The notes beneath the pieces were generated by a model, which was given only the letters and a program-made list of their open reading frames with translations, did no database searches and was not told the origin of the DNA. 64,000 nt of DNA from Atherinomorus stipes (taxonomy: Eukaryota; Chordata; Actinopteri; Atheriniformes; Atherinidae): the NCBI GenBank assembly GCA_023101725.1, contig JALJCO010010210.1, forward strand, positions 124,001 through 188,000, written 5' to 3'. A program made the translations under genes and the position numbers. Of this stretch, positions 22,047 through 32,235 are shown one piece after another (within the stretch, counting starts at the first letter, position 1; every line of letters starts with the position of its first letter).

Positions 22047-25000
22047 GTCGGAGGCATGCTGTTGGCATCTAATTTGAAAACAAACTTTTCTTTATCTAAT
22101 AGAAAAAAATCCTCAACAATCAAATTCATGGATATCAACGATCCACAAAATATAGCAGCAAAAATTCTCCTTCATCCTGGTTGTGCTTCAGTGTAAGTCG
22201 CTGACACCTGATGTTGATGTTCTGTAATACAAATGTGAGCATGATTACAACATGTGCAACACATAAAACAACAGCAGCTTCATTAGTAATTTGCTTCTGA
22301 ATCCTGAAACAGAAAGACTAATTAGCATAAAAGCTTATTTACAGTTAAATTGACCATTGCCATGAATGCCAAGACATTATTTGCAGGTGGATTACATGTC
22401 TCTCTGACATGTTCCCGCATAAAATGTACAATAAATCTAAGCTGTATGCAGTTGCTTCTCCACCTCCACTCTGTTGATGATTAAAGATACGGCACTCTCC
22501 TCCATTCTGTGTCAACGAGCATTTAATGGGAGGCAGTTGGGCAAGCTGTGGCAGTAAAATGCTGGCGAGTTGGCATGATGCCAGACTGGACCAGAAACAT
22601 CTGTTCACATTATTAATGAATCAATTATATGTCACACATGTGCCAAAGCCTGCAGGGCTGGAGGAGGGGGAGGAGAGGGATAGCAAGTCTGAATATGCAG
22701 AAGGTTTGGGCTCAGCAAAGGACCATGGCCTTCAGTCATCCGCTGTCTCTCATAGATGACTCACACACAACCTGTCAGGGCAACATTTCAGTACACAAAC
22801 AAAACAAACACAAGAAATCAAATGTTAAGTGTGTGGAAATTACAGGAATAGAGTGAAGAAAGGGGGGGGGATTATGAACAATTGCAGTGCATCATTGTCA
22901 AAAAATACCATAAAAACATTACTGTTGCCTACTGTCAGTGCAGTTTGAAAAATATGGGCCATTACCACATTAGTCTGTCATGTCCACAGGCGTAAACATA
23001 CATGTAATTGTACGTCAACAGGGAGACAGGTAATACTTACTGTTTACCCGGTCCATGTGATTCATCATGCAAGCTGCATGCAGGGATGCTGTCAGTAAGC
23101 GTTTACATCATTAGAGAAGAGGTGAGGCCATATTGTCATTGCCTAACGTGGTGGCCACTGATTCTTAATGGGCTCCAGCATGTTTCATACCCCCTGGAGA
23201 AAGCTGCATGCCAGGGCAGATGAACTGTACAGCTCTCCGGGGCGCTGGCTGGAGAGATGGATGGAAAAAAAAAAGGGAAAAAGAGAGGGAACAGTAGAGT
23301 TTGATTAATTTTCTTGAAATATTAGACTTTCTTGATTTTAATTTCACTCTGAATAGAAATGCAACATTTTTTAATAACACTGGGTTTTTGTTGTTGTTTT
23401 TCTCACTCGTGCTTTGTTGTTCAACTATCAAGTCATTTTTTCTGCTCGCGGCAGATGCGGTTCTGGGGCAGCTGTTGGAAATTGTCAGAGGTATTAAATC
23501 AACCCTAATGGGAAACACTTCCATAAACATTGGCGAGATGTGGATTTTTACTTTCTTTCTTTTGCATTTACACTGGCAGCAAACTAGCTTCCACTTAACC
23601 CCATTGTGGCGCAGAAATTTCCTCAGATGTAAGAACGAAAATACGTACAGACAAGTGCGCTTCAATGTCATTGTCCCAGAACAAACGTCTCTTAGACGTT
23701 AGTGTTCTCCCAGGACTCAATTTCTATGATTTTGTTCTATTTTAAAATGCTGCTCTTTCACAACTGTCAGAAGTAGTTATCTTCATCAGTTAACAGCCTA
23801 TTTCTTTAAGGCTGGTTTATCCTCACGCTCAAAAAAAGGAAAGCTTTAGAAGTCATGTTAATTTAAAACTGATAATAATGCAAGCAAATTTGCAAAGTTA
23901 TCACTGGTGGCAACAATCATTACAATTTTACTAACAAATGTTTGCACATAATTTGTTGTCATTTTTTATATTTCTAACATATTCTCTCACTACACAAATA
24001 AATTAATGCTACAAAATCCTGACAGTGTAATTTTTCTTATATGCAAATATTTTAATAGGTGACTTTAATAGGTATCTTCAGAATGAAAAATACATTAAAT
24101 GGGGGGGGGGCAGGTTATTCGAACCTTGTTTTGCCTTGCCTGAGTTTTGGATCACTCAGCTCTTTTTATTTTTCCTCTTTTTTGAAAGAACTGTCTTTTT
24201 ACATTAAAATGAGTGACCGTCCTCTGTCACACACAGACCTATATTTTTGTTGATGCGGGTCGTGGTGCTTTAGGCAAAATGACAACTTGCTTTTTGACCA
24301 GAACTGATGGCTTTTTTCCCTCTCTTTTTTTTTTTTTACCCCATTTTTGTCGAGACACAAGGAAAAAAAAAATTACTTCCATTTCAGTGCCCATTTGTTG
24401 CCCTTCCAGTGATGTGTGACCCTGTTTTATTTGATTTCATTTGTTCACTTTCATCACCGTTATTCACTTTGATTCACTGAAATTGCCTTGCTGGGAAGTT
24501 AGATGTATATTTGAAATGGCACTGAGAAACCACGGTCATCATCTCAAATAGGGCTCGACTGTTATTTTCTTTTTAAAAATGAAGATTTTGAGACATTTCA
24601 AATAGCATTACGAAGCATAAGTGGCTAACTATTTTTTCTTTTGTTTGTAGAGCTTTATCTTGCTAAAATATTCATCTTTCCCTTTGTCTGCTGCTTCCGT
24701 ATGAAAGTAAATTGCTGCCAAGTAATCAGTCTGTGCATGACACTGTGATTAACAGCTGAGGTTGAGTGGGGGGCAGAGGGTAGGACAGCTGGCATGGTCC
24801 ACTGACCCTCCTGCTAGCAGAGGGAATAATTAGTAATTTAAGTCACCTTATAGGTTCTGTCTGTGCCCTTCACACTAGGATCCATCTAAAAACAAGGTGG
24901 AACTACGGCTCATGTTCCCTGACTGCTCATCAAGCAATTACTGACCGGCTCATCACAGAAGGAAAAGGGGATTAGACATGGAATTAAAACGAATCAGCAG

Positions 25001-25872
25001 AGAAGGGCAAAAAGAAACAGACTGACTGGATATCAGTGTATCTAATTCCTGTCTTTGAGAGGACGTGTAGCTCTCATTGTATTCTGATTTTTCAACCGTC
25101 AAATTAATCCTTAGAGGACCGCAATGTAATAATTACAAATCTCTGTGATAATTATGATAGCCACACTAATCCAGTTAGCATAATGATTGAAAAAAATGCT
25201 AAAGAAAAAGAAAAGCTTTCAAGATAGTCCAAACTTTCGGGATTTTGAACTTGATCAGGTAAGATCTCAGTTCCTGGATGAGGTTCACAGGGGGGAGAAG
25301 TGTTTTCCAGCCGGACAGTGACCCCTAAACATACATCAAAGCAAACCTGGAGCGTTTGAAGTCCAGAGGAGAGTAAGCAGCGCCGGCCTGTGTGGCTTTT
25401 CCCTCTACAATCATTACATCTCAAATAACACCAAAATATCACATGACAGTCTGCGAGAGGCTGTAGGAGAGCCCTGGAATAGATAAATCCAGTGAGAATG
25501 GCCAGACCAATGAAAGCTTTGATCACAAACACACCCTATAAAGATACATATTGATTCTCATTAAATAATCCAGTGTTTTTCCTGTGTTCATGGCTACAGT
25601 ATGAATAAGACTGTTGGAAAGTCTGAAATGGATTCTTTTGCTTTTCTAAGAGGGGTCACAGCTGCAGTGTGAGGCCCGTATGGCTTGATTACTGTACTTT
25701 AACCGAAGGTCAGCACATTTACACATTTTCTGTCTAAAAGTCTGTGTCAGAATTCCCTTCATCATTTCCTTCACTTACTTCTTGAAGAGTTTTTCTGACT
25801 GTGTGTCCAAAGCTTAGATGGAAAATAGTCATTCAGAGAGATGAGTAGTTGGAAATCACTGCTAATGCAAAA
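22047..25872. other. intergenic, no gene seen
   Basis: No gene recognised. The overlapping frames at 23165-23702 on both strands are not supported by any domain or codon pattern. G-runs occur near 22862 and 24102. The block 22330-22660 is complex, non-repetitive sequence of the kind often found in conserved noncoding elements, which only cross-species comparison could show. Confidence 0.55.
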
Positions 25873-26070
25873 AATATGAACATCCCTTGTCCTAATCCTA
25901 ACCAGAACCGAATTGTAACTAATCTCTAAAACCTAATCTTGACCCTCAAAACGGTGTTTGGACCCGTGGGGACCGGGAAAATGTCCCCACTAAGGCAAAA
26001 CATCCACAAGGTGATGGTAAAATACGGGAAATGGTCCCCATAATGTAGCATAACTCCGCCCAAACACACA
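25873..26070. repeat. degenerate teleost repeat with TGTCCCCAC units
   Basis: The sequence runs from a CCTAATCCTAACC-type stretch through GGACCCGTGGGGACC, AAAATGTCCCCACTAAGG and GGTCCCCATAATGTAGCATAAC to an ACACACACAC end. This is the layout of a repeat common in fish genomes, in which CCTAACC-like units precede TGTCCCCAC/GGTCCCCA blocks. The class is not determined. The Tc1-like element downstream inserted next to its CA-rich end. Confidence 0.5.
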
Positions 26071-26355
26071 CACATACAGTACTGTGCAAAAGTTTAGTCA
26101 AGTGTGAAAAAATTACCTAAGAATGCTTTTAAAAATGTTTATATGGATTTTTTTTATTTTCATCGATTCACAAAATGCAAAGTAAGCAAACAAAAGACAA
26201 TCTTAATCACACCAATATTTGGTGTTACTACCCTTTAAATCAGCATCAAATCTTTAGGACAAAGCACATAGATGCACAAATGTCCAGATAAGTCTGACTA
26301 GAAATGGTCTTCATGAAAACAGAAATTAATGTCTGACAGTTGAGTTATTTGGCCC

Positions 26356-26560
26356 AGTTTCCACGTCGGGGGTAGGGGTTTTATTGCCCTCAACTTTTCA
26401 GTGAAGACCACTTATTCAGAAAGATGAGTGTACCTGGGTCCTACTGATTTCTACCAGTTCTAAGCTGATGTTACTACTGGACATCTTCTGATTTCAAAGG
26501 GAAAGAAGCTTGATATGTTTTTCATCTGCCGCGTTAGGTTTCTTTGGCAGACGCCTGCAT
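26356..26560 (-). pseudogene. Tc1-like transposase, N-terminal remnant
   Basis: Minus-strand translation gives RLPKKPNAADEKHIKLLSL, a stop, then NQKMSSSNISLELVEISRTQ and VHSS before another stop. This is the DNA-binding (paired-like helix-turn-helix) part of a teleost Tc1-type transposase. The catalytic DDE domain is absent. A frameshift or deletion near 26415 joins it to GTTTCCACGTC, which encodes the RRGN-type segment further along the family protein. A related stretch in the opposite direction lies at about 26288-26320. Confidence 0.7.
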
Positions 26561-26587
26561 CTAAGATCCTCAGCATTTGTGCATATA

Positions 26588-27110
26588 CAGTTTTCCTCAC
26601 AATTATTCATATCCCCCAAACAAAATCAGCTGTCAGTGAAATAAGTTGAAATTGACAAAAGTAATAAATAAAAATTCAAATGAAAATGAAAATTGTGACT
26701 GATTTTGAATTGTGGTTTAAATGAAATATTGGGAAAAAAAACAGACAAAAGATGTAACAAGTAAACAAGCATATGGGGCTCTGAAGCTAAAATTTTGGTG
26801 AGCAACACTTTGAGGCAATCGCTGCAATCAGGTTTTTTCCTTTTATGTTCAAAAAGACGTCCACACCTGTTGACAGGTATTTTGGTCCACTGTTCATGGA
26901 AAGGTGCTCTAATGTGTCTGTGACAGATTTGTTTTGTTTTTTCTATTATTATTTTTTCCAACTACAATTCAAAAGCAATATTTTATTTCATTAAATTATA
27001 ATTTTGTCCATTTTTATGTATTACCAGTGTCGTTATTTTCTTGTAATTTGAATTACTGTGAATCTAGACTTTTCTTTTATTGGAGGTATAAATAATTTTG
27101 AGGACAACTG
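26588..27110. mobile_element. Tc1-like MITE nested in another Tc1 element
   Basis: The left end CAGTTTTCCTCACAATTATTC and, on the minus strand, the right end CAGTTGTCCTCAAAATTATTT are inverted repeats flanked by TA on both sides (26586-26587 and 27111-27112). The interior retains GAGGCAATCGCTGCAATCAG and CACCTGTTGACAGGTATTTTG, pieces of a longer Tc1-type ancestor, but has no intact frame. Length is 523 bp. A second copy lies at 43159-44080. It sits inside the element at 26077-27325, so it is the younger insertion. Confidence 0.87.
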
Positions 27111-27344
27111 TACTGTATGTACTGTATGTACTTTGTACCTATAAGATTTGATGCTGGTTTGAAGGGTAGTAACACCAAATACTGGTTTTATTAATATTTC
27201 TTTTGTTTGCTTACTTTGCATTTTGTGAACTGATGAAAATAAACAATCAGTATTAACATTTTTGGAAGTATTCTTAGGGAAGAGAATTTTTTTCACACCT
27301 GGCCTAAAACTTTTGTATAGTACTGTATATTTAAAAAAAAAAAA

Positions 27345-27412
27345 GTGTGAGCTTTTACAATACTGAATTTCCCTTCTGGGATGACTAAAGTATTTTTCAT
27401 TTCATTTATATT
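27345..27412 (+). mobile_element. Rex1-like LINE tail
   Basis: AATACTGAATTTCCCTTCTGGG followed by a TAAAGTATTTTTCATTTCATTT end repeats the 3' tail found at 8246-8310. Only the extreme 3' end is present, starting some 20 bp after the end of the Tc1-like element. Confidence 0.65.
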
Positions 27413-29689
27413 CACATTGCAGGAATCACTGAAAGTGGAAAAAGATAAAAACCCAAGTTTTGTGCTTGAAAATGTGCATTTTCTAAAGTCCTCTATTTAT
27501 TCTTCTCAGAGCATTAAACAACTTTGTGATGCCTTGAATGCAGTACATCCCCTCTTTCCATCCCACCCAGCTCATTTACAGCTGTAGGTACAACCTGATA
27601 CAGCCCTGTTTTAGTTCTGTTCAAACGATTCTTCCGTATCCTCCTCCGTCTCAAATTCATTTGACTAAATTCCCAAACCTGATTAAAATACTGAAAAATA
27701 ACCAGCTTATAGGTATTATTACTTTGTTGGGGAAAAAAGTAAATAAATTGAGTTTCTTTAAAAAGATAAAATGTCAATTTAGGGTTTATTGAAGCTACAG
27801 ATGTACACAGTAATCAAGAAAAAATAATTAAATTCATGTCAAGAAGCAATTCATAATATTTTATTCAAAACTTTTTCCAGTGATGAACTTATAGATCTCA
27901 TCATTTTTGTTCTAGGTTTTCTTTAGTGGAGCTGTTTCTGAGTTTTATGGGGGTTTTTTTCCCAAAAAAATTTTTTAATGTGATTTTCATTGCTAATATT
28001 TCTTGTAAAAACAAAAAGTCTTGTGTATTTTCTATGTGTGACTAAGGCAAAAGCTGTCTTCGTCACTGTTTTATGATATTGTTCTTTTTCCACTGTCATA
28101 GTTTCTTATTTGTGAGATTTCTTTTAAAGAAATGAGATTTTAAAGGTTTTTAAAAGTCTCTTCATCCTCAGCTGCCACTGTGGCAAGCTTTTCACTTCCC
28201 CAGTTACAATCAAATAAATGAACCACTGAGGTTAAAGGTGCTTTGATAGTAGTTCTGTTTAATTAATGTAGCTTTGAAGGCCTCACTGCTCAGCTCTATT
28301 TTTATGTTTATAAAAGAATACTGAAAAAGCAACGCATTTGTCCCATTTCTATCAAACAAAGAAACAAGCTATTCCCAGTAGATAGCATGTCATCACTAGC
28401 AGAGCATTTTGTCACTGATACAGAGGGACACATGACCCCCCCATTTCAGTCCACGCTGATCTGACTGTACCAGATGGGAGTGACTTTTCCCCTCCCCTCA
28501 CTGCAGGCCCTGTCACACACAGCTGCAGGGACAAAGCAGCGGGGAGAGTGGGGGGCAAGCCCATCAGCCCACGGGGTACTTAGAGACGGGGAAATGAGCC
28601 ACCACAAAGTGAAGTAAGACCCTGACCCCTACTGTTTATCTCCATCAGCCGTCTCGTCGCTGTTACTTACTCCAAAAATGATTTGCATTTTTAGGTGCTG
28701 GAACTCTGCTGGAAGGAACGGGGATGTCTGGCCTCCCTCAAGCTCTCCATGGGTCATTTCTATCAACTTCTACCCCTCACCAAGGTTGTGAATATCTGAC
28801 TCACCCATTTGCAGCCTGCGTTGCTCAGATTTTCTCTCAAAGCTTTACAGTGACACATGCACAGTAACAAGCACTGGTAACTGGCTTCAAAGCAGGGGAG
28901 TTCATTTGTGGACTCCGTAGTTGCCTGTGCCCTGAAAGGCAGCAGAAGTAATTTCAGCTTAATACCATTTTGGCTTCTCAAAGTCATTTTTCATATCCCT
29001 CACCTCCACCCACTCATTCTGATAAATATGAACAAATGAATCACAGTTAATGCTTTAAATCAAGTGTCTGTGACCAGTCATCATTAAGAAGTTCTATAGG
29101 GCTTCGCTCTCGCAAGCTCATTATAGCATTGTTCATAATTTATTACTGTTGACTCCCTAATGGCTTCTTAAAAGACTATTACATTTGCTATTTTTTCTAT
29201 AATAGCCACAAGTCAATCTATTTAAGAGGCTGTGGTGCCAGATATGAAATATTTTCTTAGTGGTACATTTAGAACTCAGTTCCCATTAAGACAGAGATGA
29301 AATGTCAGTTAAATCAGTAGATTAAATGCATTATCTGCACCCTCATGCTCATGCACACACATGCATGCAGATCAAATAAGAGAAGGAAGCTAATACAAAA
29401 AATGTGATTCATATCATATATAAAGTATCTTATATGGAACATATTCTGTAATTTTATATTAAACGAGTCTTTTCATTAAACTTAATAATGAGAAGACAGA
29501 TTTCCAGCATCCCTGATAATCAGACTCTTTCACAACAGGCTTCAGGCTCTGGCTTTAATATGAATGTCATTAAGTCGAATAGTTATGTTTTATGTCTATT
29601 TGGCTGCATTTTCCCTCTGAAATTTGGTTTTTGATGGCTTACTGAACATCTGCTGGATGTGCATCTGCAAAATTGCCTAAATTTAGCCA
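27413..29689. other. intergenic, no gene seen
   Basis: No gene recognised. Frames at 27514-27792 overlap on both strands and are AT-rich. The block 28400-28760 is complex and moderately GC-rich with no repeat resemblance; it is a possible conserved noncoding element, not demonstrable here. Confidence 0.55.
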
Positions 29690-29735
29690 AATAAATGGAA
29701 AAAATATTTTGTTAATCCCAAAGGAAAAGGACTAT
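29690..29735 (-). mobile_element. Rex1-like LINE tail, diverged
   Basis: On the minus strand, CCTTTGGGATTAACAAAATATTTTTTCCATTTATTT resembles the CCCTTCTGGGATAAATAAAGTATTTTTCATTT tail seen elsewhere, with several substitutions. No LINE body is attached. Confidence 0.45.
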
Positions 29736-30382
29736 GTTGGAGTAGCCTCTAACTGAACACTCCATGTCTGCACAGTTGTGCTTTATGTTAAACCTGTGCA
29801 GCATTCTTCCTTGCACTGTCAGCTCATGGGCTCCAGAGTTGTAGCACAGAACCAACTTTCTTTATCATCTTTTTTCCCCCCATTTTACTTTGTTTAATTT
29901 CATTTCATCAGAGATGCTTGAAACCTGGCCTGCAGTAGCTATCTCTGTCAGCCAAACAGAGAACTAGATCAAGCAGAGACGCGAAGGTGAACATTTGTCC
30001 TTGTCTTCCCTGTCACTGAAAGAGGATGGCTTAGATAATGAGGGGGGATAAATGGCTTAGTGGCACCAACTCCAAACTGAACAAATGACTACTTGGTTTG
30101 TTTGCAGAAAGCTCTTTACATAATAAAGCACAGAGAGGAGATGTGTGCTCGATTTGTGGATTAGATGGTATCAAAATGATATTAGTCACCCCGGTGATAT
30201 CTCTCCAGAGGAGCCTTGACCGTATTTTTCATTTCAGATTAAAACTGTGCATCTTCGAGTGTGGGGATTTTCATGGTTTTCACATAAATCCAATGATGAA
30301 ATGATTCTCTGTGGTTCATCAGTTAGTAACAAGCCATAAGAAGCGATACAAAGCATTTACAGCCTCACAGGTGGCTCTGTAA
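29736..30382. other. intergenic, no gene seen
   Basis: Nothing recognised apart from short T and C runs near 29870. Confidence 0.55.
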
Positions 30383-30903
30383 AGGCTACAGTATACTTCG
30401 TTCAAAATCTGTATCTAACTGCGTGACGACGGAGACCCCTCCAGCCTTCATAGTTCTCCGTCATGCTGCCGGATACGCAGTGCAATTTTCCTCCCGATAA
30501 GTAGGGGTCGCTACACAAGACTGACCTACTCATATGATGCCGTCAGAGAGCAGGACTATCGTTGTTGCTGCAGCTGAATAACAGCTTCATTTTGATGCAA
30601 AATAAAGATGATGGGGCGATTTTGGTGTTTCCTCACTTCTTCAGCCAAACGTTCTTCGGTTGGACTCATATCTACGTCTTCGTAGGCTAGCTGGTTTAAA
30701 AATGGCGCTGCTAGTGTTCAATGTAGTGGTAGACAAATCACAGCCCTTGCCGTCTCCGTCGTCCCTTCACGGATTGATGGACACTTAAAAAATATTTTGT
30801 GCAGCCGGAGTCGATGGAGAGGCTCTCCGACAGGCTCTCCCTCGACGTAGAGGGCTCTCCGTAACCTATGTAGAGCACTTTACGGACGAGTATAAATTAG
30901 GCT
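30383..30903. mobile_element. Harbinger-like MITE with TAA duplication
   Basis: The left end AGGCTACAGTATACTTCG and, on the minus strand, the right end AGCCTAATTTATACTCGTCCG are imperfect inverted repeats. TAA flanks both sides (30380-30382 and 30904-30906). A 3-bp TWA duplication is the PIF/Harbinger habit. The interior is GC-richer than its surroundings, includes several CGTAG/CTCCG units (CGACGTAGAGGGCTCTCCG) and has no transposase frame. Confidence 0.65.
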
Positions 30904-30906
30904 TAA

Positions 30907-31720
30907 GGCTGTTCTTCAACACGATCACAAACAAATAGCAAGATTTATTTTTGTAAACTTATAAAACTCAACCTGAACGGAGCCACAAAGATCATTAGGT
31001 TTCATCACGTGTTAATAATCAATCTAGTGAGCTGTCCTCCTTCCTAATATGTTGTGGTTTATGTGCATGCAAGCTAATGTCAAGAACATTTGTGTTAAAA
31101 GAACAAGTGACCTTAAGTGGTCATGAAAGTACGTGTGTGTGTGAAGTTAAAGATGGTGTGGTCCCTGCTGTGACAAAGGCATTGTAAAAAAGAATGTATT
31201 TCAGCTCTAATTATATTACTTTTCTAACTATGACCAAGCACTTTTGCTTTCACATCCAAAAGCAATTGATATTTCAGGTTAAATCTAACGAGGAAACAAC
31301 AAGGTTTAGTTGTTATGTTTTTTATTTCTATGAAAATGTGGTTACATATGGTTTTGGATGTGCATGGCTGCTCAATCCGTCCACTCTTCCTTTCTCCTTA
31401 TAAAGACCTGACAGCTACCTACAAGTTGTGTCTCATTTCAATGTCTGCACACTGTGTGTGGACTGGGCTATGAGTGTCCTACATAGTCTGTACAACGGTA
31501 GCAGGATACCGTTCAGGAAATCAGACAGCCTTCCCTTCAGATTTTCCCATAGTGCTACAGTCCAGTTGCCTAGCAGGGACGGTACTTGATGCGGCTCAGT
31601 GATTTATTCAACTGACAAATCCACACTTCAAAGTGGACACAGCTATTTAAAGCTAGATAGATAAATAGCTAGCTAGCAAGATAGATGGCATCTGTGTCCT
31701 AGCTGAGATATTTATGTTAT
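30907..31720. other. intergenic, no gene seen
   Basis: No gene. A patch of TAGATAGATAAATAGCTAGC-type simple sequence lies at about 31650-31690. Confidence 0.55.
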
Positions 31721-32235
31721 ACCCCTTTCCCACTGGCCAGAAAAATACTAAACACGCTTTTGGCGGCAGTGGGAAAGGCTCACCGACCTGTTTCACTTGC
31801 TCAGTAAGGACATCAGACCCCGTTTGTGTTCTGAATTTACTGGATCAAGTTGGGCGATACGTGCATCGCACCAGTCTCATCTCATACAACCTACCAAAAC
31901 GACTGCTTTGGCCACAAATTCATGTCACCTACGTTCCATCTGCGCGTGAAAATCGTCCATCACACGCCGATTCTCGGCCATTTTGAAGACTAACAAAGAT
32001 GCAAGACAAGAAAGTGTGTTGATTACGGCCTGAATCCCTGTTATTTACTTCCCTCATTACTGTCGTACCAATGACATCATCAATGCAAACCCAGCGTGAT
32101 GCACCAGACATGCAGCTGTATGAACAGAGGCCACACGGCTTTTTTTTTACAACGGGAAAGGTGCCAAATGCCGATTGTAAAGATGGCCAATCCGGGTTAG
32201 AAAAACCCATGTGGAATTCCAATGGGAAAGCGGTT
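31721..32235. mobile_element. probable non-autonomous DNA transposon
   Basis: The left edge ACCCCTTTCCCACTGGCC and, on the minus strand, the right edge ACCGCTTTCCCATTGG are inverted repeats. GTGGGAAAGG and ACAACGGGAAAGG repeat the motif internally. There is no coding capacity. No convincing target duplication was found, so the class is open and the ends are approximate. Confidence 0.5.

Larger units (their letters stand above)
26077..27325 (-). mobile_element. Tc1-like transposon with ~190-bp inverted arms
   Basis: The ends read CAGTACTGTGCAAAAGTTTA at the left and, on the minus strand, CAGTACTATACAAAAGTTTTAGG at the right, each flanked by TA (26075-26076, 27326-27327). The arms (about 26077-26258 and 27145-27325) match almost throughout, including ATTCACAAAATGCAAAGTAAG and TTGGTGTTACTACCCTT. 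Between them lies a broken transposase on the minus strand (26356-26560). The element was later entered by a second, smaller Tc1-like MITE (26588-27110). The long arms correspond to the IR/DR type of teleost Tc1 element. Confidence 0.88.

Noticed and set aside
23165..23702. 168-codon minus and 133-codon plus frames as genes
   Set aside because: They overlap antisense, have no domain and no exon-like boundaries, and contain lysine runs from A/T homopolymers.
25290..25350. Tc1 transposase catalytic block (FQPDSDP-like reading)
   Set aside because: Only about 40 bases resemble the family; sequence on both sides does not follow any transposase order I know.
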